A stretch of 56,456 nt of DNA from assembly GCA_049999765.1 (NCBI GenBank), contig JBNGIQ010009385.1, positions 1 to 56,456 on the forward strand, in the 5' to 3' direction. The notes beneath the pieces are model-generated. The model was given only the letters and a program-made list of their open reading frames with translations. It did not search any database and had not been told where the DNA came from. Positions 1 to 9,365 of the stretch are shown piece after piece (position 1 is the first letter of the stretch; each line of letters starts with the position of its first letter). The position numbers were made by a program, and so were the translations under genes. Source of the stretch: Phaeoceros laevis (Eukaryota; Anthocerotophyta; Anthocerotopsida; Notothyladales).

Positions 1-165
1 GCGCCAATTTCTGCCCCTCCCTGCGCCTTGCAGAACGAAGGTTGAACCCAGGGATGGCTGTCCACAGCCTGGAGATGCGCTCCGCTTGCCACGTCATGCC
101 GGCCCGGATACTATTTTTGAAAGGTTGCTAAGCTTGAAGAATCGGTCAGCGTTGCTTTCTTTCGG

Positions 166-602
166 ACCTGGAGTCGGATTCTGGACTATCATAATGTTGA
201 CTGAAAGTGTTACAGCGTCGGGCTACCTTCAAATCGTGGCCTTACGTACGTCGCCTACAAAGGCGCCTGACATTGATTGATGGCAAAGGGGGGTGAGAGC
301 TGGAGCTCGAGGGAGCGCCGGACCTTGGAACCGCGTCCTTTGAAGTTGGTCCGGACCAAGTTCGAGTAGAGCGCCCGCCGGGGAACCGGGCTTTTGCTTC
401 CCCCTTTTGCTTGCCGAGGAAGACCGCGGATTCTGGACTGTCAAACGATCTGACATTCCTAAGAAGCTGGGATCTGGAGTCGGATTCTGGACTACCATAA
501 TACTTGTAGACTAAAAGTCTTACAGCGTCGGGCTACCTTCATATCGTGGCCTTACGTACGCCGCCTACAAAGGTGCCCGCCTGACATTGATAGATGGCAA
601 AG
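166..602. repeat. Direct repeat, two diverged copies
   Basis: About 120 bases starting at 166 recur at about 470-602. They share the stretch around 'ggagtcggattctgga', the 'acagcgtcgggctacctt' block and 'gatggcaaagg'. The copies differ by scattered substitutions and small indels, so this is an old local duplication. No gene was recognised in 1-880; the short open frames there have no family signature. Confidence 0.8.
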
Positions 603-841
603 GAATTCACGGGCCACAGCCTTCATGCGCCACAGGCTTTTAAGATTCACCACCGTTTCAGGCAAACTGCATGGTCCACGGATTTTCATCATTTTTTAGC
701 AGCGTTTGTCACTTTCTTGTGCATGTGCGCATGTGCAAAGCAGTCGTCACTCTTGCTTGACCACTCAAGCGACAGGCTAGGCACCTTTCTACTACGCTGC
801 AGTTCATCCCATGTTTTTCGTCACCTTGCCCACTTTTCAAT

Positions 842-865
842 GGTTTAGGGTTTAGGGTTTGAGGA
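842..865 (+). repeat. Short interstitial telomere-like repeat
   Basis: Two exact TTTAGGG units are followed by a degenerate third. This is the plant telomere heptamer, but far too short to be a telomere. Confidence 0.6.
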
Positions 866-884
866 CACTTCAGAACCATGCACG

Positions 885-2400
885 AAGCCTGCCTGTGGAG
901 GGGGAGCTTGTTTGAAACTTGAGGACTCCTCGTTTTTGTGCACAAGTTCAACTTTAACCTTCTCAGCTGTAGACCTACCTCTTTAGCTCAATATGTTTCC
1001 CCCTCAGCAGTTTGAAGGTACCGGTTTGCACAAGAGTTCAAGGCCACACTTCTTTTCTTTGTAGTGTGAAAAGCCCTGAGTTGAAGCTTGTTGTTGCAAG
1101 ACTGGTTAAACTTCCCAGCCTGAGGGTGGGATGATCTGGAAAATGCACGGTTTCACAGCTGATTTGACGAGTACTATGGTACCGTCACCACAGCCGTTCG
1201 CCTTGCTATGCTTTGAGTGTCGGATTTTGTGAACGCTTTTAAAAACTTTACCTCCCTGATACCAAAATCTCCACTTGAGGTTGCAGGCGCAGCAATGGTT
1301 CTCAGTCTGGAATTGAGGATGGCCGACGAGGTTACCGTATTCAAAAGTGCCGGTCTGCATGGAGCTGAGATGCAGTCATCTTGGCCGTGGAGCATCAAAA
1401 TGACTCCTTTCATGATTGGCCGATTTTGAGGTTTCCCTTGTGCACACAGCAGGGTGCCCAATTCGTACAACTTTGAGCACTTCTTCTGGTGGAACTTGTT
1501 CCCTCTCGACTCTGGGGTCACGGATCTCATGTACTCTACTTTGCTCATACAGTTCCCATGCCTGCAGGTGAATGGTCAGCGAGGAATTTGATTGCAAGCT
1601 TGCACTGATTTAATTAAGCAGACCCATTGAAGCAGAATCACAGGTTCACTGACGTCTGTGACATCAATGTGACTGGTCACTGACAACCTCTTGAGCCAGA
1701 ACTCCGAAGCTAAAGACAGATATCTGCCTTTTGTGAGAGGTGGCCTGGCCCACTGAAAGCGTATTCAGGAGCCATGTAGCCCCTGCATTTTGCATCAAAT
1801 CACCCACTCAGAGATACTTGGAATTGGATGGTTTCATGACTGAAGATTTCCTGGAACCTCAAGTGCTTACATGGTGCACGCAACCATTGTGCTGACATGA
1901 CTTTTGTCATCCACCACCAGCTTTGCCAAACCCAAGTCAGAGATCTTCCAAGGGCTTCAGGTCCTTGTCCAAGAGCACATCAATTGCTGGCCTTAATATC
2001 ACGGTGGACAATTCTGGAGGTATGCCAGGCCCTTAGCAGTTCCCAGAATGATGCTAATTTCAAGGCACAAGACCAAGTTGGGTCTTCCTGTTCCTGCACA
2101 CCGACCCCACCCACAATGAATCCTAGCTTAGGTCCTCAATGGAATGAATGCGCAAATATGGAAACAAGTTTGTACAAAGCTTGGAAGCTGGGAACTGATG
2201 TGGAGACTAGTTAGCCCTATCTTTTTGTACCAGAAAGTGCTCCGTGGAGATTCCCTTCTCTATGATGTGCCTTGGCTCTCTTCCAGCTGTTTTCGCGCTT
2301 CCGCAGCTTCTAACTGGCTTCTTGCCGTTCAGAACTTGAGCAATCTGTCCGTTTCCGTTCTCCACTAGATTTTGGATTGAGAAAAACAAAACGGTGGTTT
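885..2400 (-). pseudogene. Receptor-like kinase pseudogene fragment, copy 1
   Basis: On the minus strand this stretch carries pieces of a plant receptor-like kinase in the correct order but in different frames. Around 2060-1900 lie the helix before the catalytic loop (GTAKGLAYLQN), the loop HRDIKASN, then VLLDKDLKP and a DLG version of the DFG motif followed by LAKL. An activation-loop remnant (HVSTM) follows, and near 1500-1390 the C-lobe signature LCAQ..PQNRPIMKGVILML. Frameshifts and stop codons separate them, so the sequence cannot code for a kinase. Its outer parts (905-985 and 2070-2270) reappear nearly identically at 7622-7715 and 7960-8150, so this fragment travels as part of a dispersed repeat. 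Confidence 0.8.
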
Positions 2401-2717
2401 CTTGAGAAACCTAAAGTCTTTAGCCTTTAGCGCTTGAGGTTTTCTTCTCGAAAGGAAGTGACGGGGCCGGCCCGAAAGGAAGTTCATATTATTGATTTGT
2501 AGCGATCGACAGGCAGGAAGGAAAGATATGTTACAGCAGCTCTGGGTGCAAAGCAGAGTTCTAACGAGGTACGGGCTACTTCTACTTGTGCAGCGCACAT
2601 GTGGCGGAATGGAAGGCCTTCCGCGGAAATATGAAAATATAGTTGGAGACGGAGGACGCACATGCCTTGCTCGAGGGTGCAACCTGGTGAGGCCGGGGGG
2701 GCCTGGTCCTGGAGCCA

Positions 2718-2724
2718 TATATAA
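2718..2724 (+). promoter_or_regulatory. TATA box of the 3D-domain gene
   Basis: TATATAA lies 108 bases before the ATG at 2832, in an otherwise GC-rich stretch. This spacing suits a start site near 2750 and a short 5' leader. Confidence 0.7.
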
Positions 2725-2831
2725 GGCCGCGCCATCTGCCATGAAATGCCATCATCGCAATTGATCCTGGTTGCAAACAGGCTCGCTCGTGATCGCTTTC
2801 CTCCTACGTACCTTCTGGACATTCTTGAAAC

Positions 2832-3512
2832 ATGGGTCGCGGGAATTGCAAGGCCGGGACTCCGGTGGTGAGGATCCGGAGCTTTGCCACCACATGCGTC
2901 TGGATGGTGGTGCTTGTGAGCCTGGTGATTCGAAGCAGCGCCTCGTGCTACGACGGTAAGCAGAAGGTGCAGTTCACCAAGTACTGGATCGCGAAGCAGG
3001 GATCGGACGACGAGGACGAGAACGGGCGTCTGATCCATCTCGCAGGGCCGGCGACGGAGACGCTGGTGGACGCGTCGGGGCGGGTCCTGGCCAAGGTGGA
3101 CAGCAACACCAAGTACAAGTGCCTGCTGGAAGGCACCTGCCTGCTCGAGGACGATCGCCTGCTCAACGTCGGTGAGCGCGACGACGTGTTCGAGGTGGTG
3201 AACCGGCGGCGCTTCCCGTTCGGCCAAGGCGTGGACGCCAACCCCCTGGGCCCCTTCGTCAGCGTCGCCAGCAACGATCTGCCCCTCTTCTCCACGGTGT
3301 TCGTGCCGGCTCTCAAGGGGCGGAAGCTGCCCAACGGCAAGATCCACAACGGCTGCGTCCGGGTGGACGACAAGCTGAGCGAGCACACCGGCTGCCATCT
3401 CGATTTCTTGGTCTTCTCCTACGACTTCTATACAACTTTCGGGCTCAGCCTGCCGGAGAACACTCCAGCCGACGCCACCAGCGACTGTCTCCCTTTGCAC
3501 TACTACTCATGA
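2832..3512 (+). CDS. Secreted 3D-domain (double-psi beta-barrel-like) protein
   Basis: Single-exon, GC-rich gene for 226 residues. Residues 16-38 form a hydrophobic segment ending near SSASC, which looks like a signal peptide or signal anchor, so the product probably enters the secretory pathway. The C-terminal half matches the 3D domain of MltA-type and RlpA-like barrel proteins: a glycine/proline turn (NPLGPF), a beta strand leading to STVFVPALKGRKLPNG, then the acidic RVDD, the Cys-Leu-Asp segment (GCHLDF) and VFSYDFY. The aspartates of RVDD and HLDF sit where the family keeps its namesake Asp residues. Known family members bind or cleave bacterial cell-wall glycans, or are secreted fungal proteins; the role in a plant is unknown. 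The absence of introns and high third-position GC fit a possible transferred gene. Confidence 0.7.
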   Translation: MGRGNCKAGTPVVRIRSFATTCVWMVVLVSLVIRSSASCYDGKQKVQFTKYWIAKQGSDDEDENGRLIHLAGPATETLVDASGRVLAKVDSNTKYKCLLEGTCLLEDDRLLNVGERDDVFEVVNRRRFPFGQGVDANPLGPFVSVASNDLPLFSTVFVPALKGRKLPNGKIHNGCVRVDDKLSEHTGCHLDFLVFSYDFYTTFGLSLPENTPADATSDCLPLHYYS

Positions 3513-4252
3513 TCAATGCAATGCATATGTCGTCCCGGCAGATGCATGCATATGCGCGCGTGCATGCCCTCGGAAGTTTTCCGATACGGAACTCGTAGCT
3601 ACCTAGCTAGCTAGCTAAGGTTCAATCTTGATATTTGACATGTCAGACGATAAAGTAGTAGTATGGTTATGGTGTTTGCCAACTCCACCAATGGGAATTG
3701 AACACCCCGTCAGGTATTTCAACCGGCGACCGGGAGCCCCCGTCCAGGGATTGCAAGCAACAACCGGGAGCCCCCGTCCAGGGACCTTGGTCTACCTGTT
3801 GGGGCTACAACCGCGAAATTGCCAGCAATCTACCTTTTGGGGCTACAACCGTGAAAATTGCAGGCAATCGACCTTTTGGGGCTACAACCGTGAAGCGCGG
3901 CAGCTGACGGTCCACGCACGCGTGAAAGGAGACTGCCTGTTAAAATCAGATCTTCCTGCTCCACCCTTGGGTACCGGGACAATCCTTGAAATCCCTGGCC
4001 ATTCTCCTCAGCATCTTCCTCCGGTCCTTGCACTAGCGAAGTGATATCCTGCTTGAACACCCTGCCGAGTGAAATAAAAGATCCTTTCAAGAGCAGGGAA
4101 GTTTACCCAATATTTAAGGTAGCGAAGCATGCCTTCCGAGGTCAGGACTCCGAGTCCTTCCGAAACAATTTTGATGAATTCCTCTGTATGTTAGACAAAC
4201 CTCTTGAAATAGTAAGTATACTTTATTTGGCAGACTTGTCTGCACATCGGAT
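3513..4252. other. Intergenic region with short tandem repeats
   Basis: The first 100 bases after the 3D-domain gene hold CATGCATG-rich sequence, probably 3' UTR. From about 3729 a unit containing GGGAGCCCCCGTCCAGGG occurs twice. From 3799 to about 3900 a 36-37-base unit (TTGGGGCTACAACCG) occurs three times. No gene was recognised. Confidence 0.6.
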
Positions 4253-4258
4253 GCTGAC

Positions 4259-4278
4259 TATGGCAGTCCTTTTGGCCA
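4259..4278 (+). repeat. Left terminal inverted repeat
   Basis: Perfect 20-base inverted match to 7262-7281. It is preceded directly by the target-site duplication GCTGAC. Confidence 0.9.
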
Positions 4279-6386
4279 ACGTGGCGAAACCTAGGTTTCG
4301 CCCTTTTTTTTCAAACTCAACCAAAATTTGGGCAAAATGAGGCCCGCCAAACGCGGGCCGTTTTTCCCGGACCGCATTTTTGCGGGACGCCCGGCGCCTC
4401 GCCGCACCCTGGTTTAGGGTTGGTTAGCTTACGTGTCATGAGTGCCACGCGGACCCGGTTCCCTGTCGATAAGGCACCGGGAAACCGCCAAGACCATCTG
4501 GCACCATCCATATTCCAGTCCATACCCATCCTCTACCCATCCTCTACATCCTCGCTCAATAATGCTCAACGGCTCCTCTCCGCGGGCTGGCAGGTGACCA
4601 CGGGAGTGGCGATGGCGGGGGCCCTTCCCCTGGCGGTGGCTTGCCGTGTGGGGGTGGGGCTTCTTCTCCTTGGTGCAGGCTAGGTGTGGAGGCAGGCTAG
4701 GTGTGGAGGACAAGGCTGCTGGCTTCTCATCCGTCGGATTTGATTGTATCCACAATCAATTCCGAGGCCTAGAAGGCCTCCCTTCAATTCCCAGCAGGGC
4801 GGCCTCCCTCCGTTGCCCAATTTGAGCAGGGAGGGATGGAGCTGGGAGGGAGGCGCCATGTTCCTGCCGATTTCACCGTGCAGAGCGGGATGACGGAGAG
4901 ATAGCGCCTCCCTCCCCCAATTCCAAAAGAGCGGCCTCCCTCCCTTGCGCAATTTCAGCAAGGATGGAGCTGGGAGGGAGGCGCCATCCCTCTGCCGATT
5001 CCACCAGGCAGAGCGGGATCGGAGGGATGTCGCTCGCAATCCTAGCTTGTCACGCATCTACAAGCGCAAAGTTGTGCTACCAGATCGATCACATGGGAGG
5101 CCAAACCCTTTTCCTACTAGGAATTTCGTAGTGATTCTAGTGATGTTTCTTTTCCCTGCACGGAAAGGGACCTCATGCTGGGCACATGGAAAAGGTAGGA
5201 AATATTTTTCCATAGCTTTTTCCTCCCTTCCGTGTGGTTTATTTACGTATAACAGATCGTATATTCATGTGTGTATACAACTTTCGTATAGTATAATGTT
5301 CGTATAACACAACTTTCGTATAACTATGTTGTGTGGTTTCTGGTTTGCGCGCGCGTGCGTGCGCCTCTCCCTCTCCTCCCGGGTGGCTACGGCTGCCAGC
5401 CAAGGGAGGGCGCCTCCTTCCTTGGGCCAAGCCTAGGAGGGCGCGCCCCTGCCATGCGCGTGAGGGAGGCGCCCTCCATCGCTCGCGTGGGCCGCCCTGC
5501 CCCGCCCGGCCGCCTCTCCTTCCAACCTGGCCAGCTATGGCTGCCAGCCACGGCCCTCTCCCTGAGGCCGCACGGGCGCTCCTGCCATGGCTGCCGGCGC
5601 CATAGGAGGCAGGGCGCCTCCCTGCCTCTCTCGCGAGGCCTGCCCTGCCCCTCCTTGCGAGGCCCTGCTGGACTTGGGGGATAGCTTCCCCCTCCCCTCA
5701 TCTCGCCCACGCCTGCTGCAATCTGGAGGGAGGTGCGGCCCCCAATCTGCTACACCCTGCCGCGCACCGCCCTGTCCTGCCCTGCCTTGCCCTGTCCCCT
5801 AGGCTTCCTTCCCAATCCCACCGCGATGGAAATTGAAGGGGGAGGGAAGGCGCCCCCTCCCTCCCTCCCTGCTGAAATGTGAAGCCCCCGGGGATGCGCG
5901 CGCGGCCCTCCCTGCCGCTCCTTTTCCGGAAATGGGGATGGCGCTCTCGCCTCCCTGCCTCTCTGCGACCGTGCTGCAACAGCCAACTTCTCACCACTGG
6001 AATGTTTGACGGTAAAAGTGTCCACATCAATTGCTGGAAGTGCAAGCCCAGCCCTTGTGAGAAGGTCACCGGCATCTCTGGCCTGCCAATGAAGTTGTCA
6101 ACAGTCATGCCTTCCTCCTGCATTTGTTAATACGGCTGTAAAGCTTTCCCTGGTGAACAAATGCTGCAAGCGCTGCATTCCACGAGCCAACATCGTGGTC
6201 AGACAGTTGACAGAACAAACAATCTGCATCCAGAATGATCCTGCATTTTCCAAATATACTGACAAGAGCATTGCCAACAAATGAAACTGAAACGTACCCT
6301 TTCTTTGAGCTTCAGCATGCAAAGCTTTCCCTGTTTATAGAGACTTCACTTTTGAACTGCAATTTCCGATCCATTCCGTGTCCTCT

Positions 6387-6686
6387 CTACCAAGAAGCCA
6401 CATGCTTGGAGTTCTCTACCGGAACTAGGGTTCCAGAACCAGTCCATTTCGTTCTGAGGCCGCTCCAGAAGTGCCCCTCCTCCCACACACCCCGCCAGTG
6501 CGTATCTTCCGCCATCCACGCAACCAGTGTGTGCCGGTGAACCCTAAGGTCTCTCGCAATGGCATCAAAACGCTCCCCACGATTGAGCCTAGCACGCACC
6601 ATTTCATGCACCTCCGACAGACGTTCCGCCCTATCGGTCGGCATCTGCAATCTGGACGGCATGTCAACAAAACACAACTGTGACAA
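6387..6686 (-). pseudogene. HTH-containing open frame inside the transposon
   Basis: A 99-codon open frame without a clear ATG start. Its centre reads like a helix-turn-helix: an Arg-rich helix (EMVRARLNRGERFD), then AIARDLRVHRHTLVAWM, comparable to homeodomain-like DNA-binding segments of transposases. No catalytic domain follows. It could be the remnant of the transposase N-terminus, or chance. Confidence 0.35.
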
Positions 6687-7261
6687 GCAACTTCAGGCTC
6701 AGCTTCAGCTGCTGAACTTCACTTCAGCTCACACCTGATCCTGGTGGCTGGCTGCCTCCCGCCTGCTGGCTGACTGCCTGGCTGCAGGCAATGCTGCCTC
6801 CCGCGATGCCTGCCTGCGAATCAGGTTGCAATTCCAGAAATCCGCACTCCGCGGGACACCTCAATCTTCGCGGTATGCTTGTGCCCTCTGTGCCCGACCC
6901 CCTAATGCCTCAGGCCATTGTATGCGAAAAGGAGAGCAAGAGCACGACGGGTGCGTGCGCCGGAGCAAGGCCGTAGTTTGAAACCAGGATGAGAGTGGAT
7001 GCATCCGTCGATGGATGCGCAGGGATGGATGGATGGATGCATTGAGGGATGGATGCACGATGACATACGTAACCCTAACCGGGAACGCACCGGTTGGTAT
7101 GCCACGTCGGAGCAGGAAAAAGTGCCGCGTCAGATATACGCTGATGTCAGCCGGCGGAGTTCGAACTATCTGACACCCTGCGGCGCCGCAAAGCGCGGGC
7201 CGCAAAGGGGTTTAGCCTGCGCTTCTACGAAAAAAAAGGCGAAACTAGTGTTTTTGTGAAA

Positions 7262-7281
7262 TGGCCAAAAGGACTGCCATA
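7262..7281 (-). repeat. Right terminal inverted repeat
   Basis: Perfect inverted copy of 4259-4278, followed directly by GCTGAC at 7282-7287. Confidence 0.9.
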
Positions 7282-7621
7282 GCTGACCAGTATATATGAA
7301 ACACCCTGTTCAATGCTTTGTTTTCAATAACAGGAGGTTCCTGGATGGACTAGTGACCCCTCTTCAATTGCAAATTTATGGCTCTAAATTTGGTACCTAG
7401 CTTCATTTCGTCAACTCTTGTATCATTGCCCTCAAACTCCAATACCCTCCTACTACAATTCTGACTCGTTGCTATGCTTCCAACAGCTGCAGAGCCCTGT
7501 TGCCCATGGTGTACACTATAGCCATAGGAGAAACAGCTGGTGAAGCTGCTAATTTAAAACGAGCCCCTTCCTGGGAAAAAATCTTAGCGGGCATGGGTTA
7601 CCTTACAAGTATATATTGCAG

Positions 7622-8230
7622 GAACTTGAGGACTCCTCGTTTTTGTGCACAAGTTCAACTTCAACGTTCTCAGCTGTAGACCTACCTCTTTAGCTTAATA
7701 TATTTCCCCCTCATCCCGTGGCCCTCAAAGTGGCTCTCATAAGCCAGTCAAGTCACGAAAGTAGCAGAATTTGGAGGAAACATGCCTGCCTGTTGCATAT
7801 TTCCGTAAAGACTTAGGGCTTGCTGACCCATCCCCTGCCGGGCATAACCTGCGTATTCCATGTCACGATATTTTTGTCTCGAAGAAGTCTGTAGAACACT
7901 TTGCGATATGCCACGATATGCAAGGCCCTCATTAGCAGTTCCCCGAATGATGCTAAAAGGCACAGACCAAGTTAGGTCTTCCTGTTCCTGCACACCGACC
8001 CCACCCACAATGGATCCTAGCTTAGGTCCTCAATGGAATGAATGCGCAAATATGGAAACAAGTTTGTACAAAGCTTGGAAGCTGGGAACTGATGTGGAGA
8101 TTAGCCGTGTCTTTTTGTACCAAAAAGTGCTCCGTGGAGATTCCCTTCTCTATGAATTCGTAAATCAGCAGTCTTTCATCTCCTGCAATGCAGTATCCGT
8201 AAAGCTTCACCAAATTTTCATGACTTTGAC
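7622..8230 (-). pseudogene. Chimeric receptor-kinase/PPR fragment, copy 2
   Basis: Minus strand. From 8213 downward one open frame contains a kinase N-lobe piece: LVKLYGYC-like start, GDERLLIYEFI, EKG..EHFLVQKD. A second frame at 8008-7748 has the kinase segment TWSVPFSIIRGTA..GLAY, followed without a break by a PPR-like piece (YAGYARQGMGQQALSLYGNM). Bases 7960-8150 are nearly identical to 2070-2270, and 7622-7715 to 905-985. Two unrelated gene fragments in one duplicated block suggest a mobile element carrying gene pieces. Confidence 0.7.
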
Positions 8231-8469
8231 TGGCTTATGAGAGCCACTTTGTTCATGAACTCTTTTGTTCCTTGTCTCGAAGTGGGAGACAACTGTGTGA
8301 CAGCAATTTCTGTCCATCCAGACCTGCAAAACCCCCTGGACGGATCACAACTGCTTCCGTTGATCACGCAGATTAGGTTCCTGCCAAGGCCGATGACCAA
8401 GGAACTCAAGGATGGAAGTGCTGTGTTGAGTGTTCACCGCCGTGTCTGGACTGGAACGGCGTCGTTCTT

Positions 8470-8995
8470 GTAGTGTGAGGGACAAAGGAAATTTAACCTG
8501 CTGATTGCCGCTGAATCTGATCTGTGCGGGAGAGGGAGGAGCGACCTCATTAGTCGACCGGTTCATAGTTGTATGCATGAATGCGACCTGGGAATCGCAA
8601 TGGTGTTTGCTTGGAGCACGGGCGCATTGCAACAGCTTTCTCTAAGGAGGGAGCAGGCATTCTGGAAGATTCCGTTTCAAGGAGCTTTGGCTATCGGATT
8701 CCGGCTACCGGACGTCGCACGAGTGCCCTGAAGAGAGTACGATAGGCAGAATCTTCTCCTCATGTGAATTAAAGCATCGTGGCCAGAGGTTTTGGCGATT
8801 GTGGTGCTGGGAGCTCTGCATTTGCAGCTCACCAAGAATGACGAGACCAAGCGACTGTACATTTGATGTCACAAACAATTGTTTGCAAGCTGAATGGAGG
8901 AAAGCATTCATACAAGTTTTTGTGCTGTCTACAGGGCAAGCGCAGCTGGGAGCCACGGTGAGCCTGCGGAACTACTGCTAACCTAAGGAAATGTA
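8470..8995 (+). repeat. Dispersed repeat family R, copy 1
   Basis: This segment matches 17890-18660 in inverted orientation: CTAACCTAAGGAAATGTAT at its right end, the CAAACAATTGTTTGCAAG palindrome, and the GCGATTGTGGT..GGGAGCTCTG block. Its left part also matches 28040-28210 in direct orientation (CTGCTGATTGCCG, the GTCGAC block, and the region after GTTTGGAGCA). No coding capacity was seen; 8230-8470 also shows nothing. Confidence 0.75.
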
Positions 8996-9081
8996 TTGAC
9001 TCCGAATTCGTCACCCAGGGTATCCTTGGCATGATCATCTTTTGCATATCCTTCAGCTTATCCGCCGTTTTCTGCCGGTTA

Positions 9082-9365
9082 CATTAACATCTTTGTTCAG
9101 GCTGGATTGTCCAGGCTCTTGCTTCCGCAGTCACCAGGTAACTATGGGCCTCTAAGCTTCAATGACAGCAGCCATGACCCCCTTGCCTTCACCTTTGGTT
9201 CTCATTCTTCTATGTTTTGAGGTCCTGGGTATTCTGATGGTTATATTAATATCTTTGTTCAGGCTGGATGGACCAGGCTCTTGCTTCGGCAAATACCAGA
9301 TAATGATGAGCCTCTACGCTTAAATGACAGCCTAGACCTTCTTGCCTTGCCCTTGGTGGTCTCAT
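9082..9365. repeat. Tandem duplication covering the 3' end of a gene
   Basis: Two units of about 158 bases share TCTTTGTTCAGGCTGGAT, CAGGCTCTTGCTTC and the CTTGCCTTG block. The unit from 9240 is the C-terminal coding end of the neighbouring coiled-coil gene; the unit from 9082 is a decayed copy just downstream of its stop codon. Confidence 0.8.

Larger units (their letters stand above)
4259..7281. mobile_element. 3.0-kb DNA transposon with terminal inverted repeats
   Basis: Bases 4259-4278 (TATGGCAGTCCTTTTGGCCA) are exactly inverted at 7262-7281. Beyond this perfect 20-base match the inverted similarity continues imperfectly for about 35 bases (AAACC/ACTAG..TTTCGCC followed by a T run), and subterminal GC-rich blocks are also alike. 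The element is flanked on both sides by GCTGAC (4253-4258 and 7282-7287), a 6-base target duplication. The interior is GC-rich and repetitive: two copies of a roughly 140-base unit near 4800-5030 with GGCCTCCCTCC and GCTGGGAGGGAGGCGCCAT, and a GGATGGAT minisatellite near 7000-7060. Only a short HTH-like open frame was found (6387-6686), so the element looks non-autonomous. Confidence 0.85.

Noticed and set aside
842-865. Telomere repeat
   Set aside because: Only two exact heptamers, inside ordinary repeat sequence; not a chromosome end.
2484-3500. 338-codon open frame on the minus strand opposite the 3D-domain gene
   Set aside because: It is a shadow produced by GC-rich codon use; the plus strand has a TATA box, signal segment and recognisable domain.
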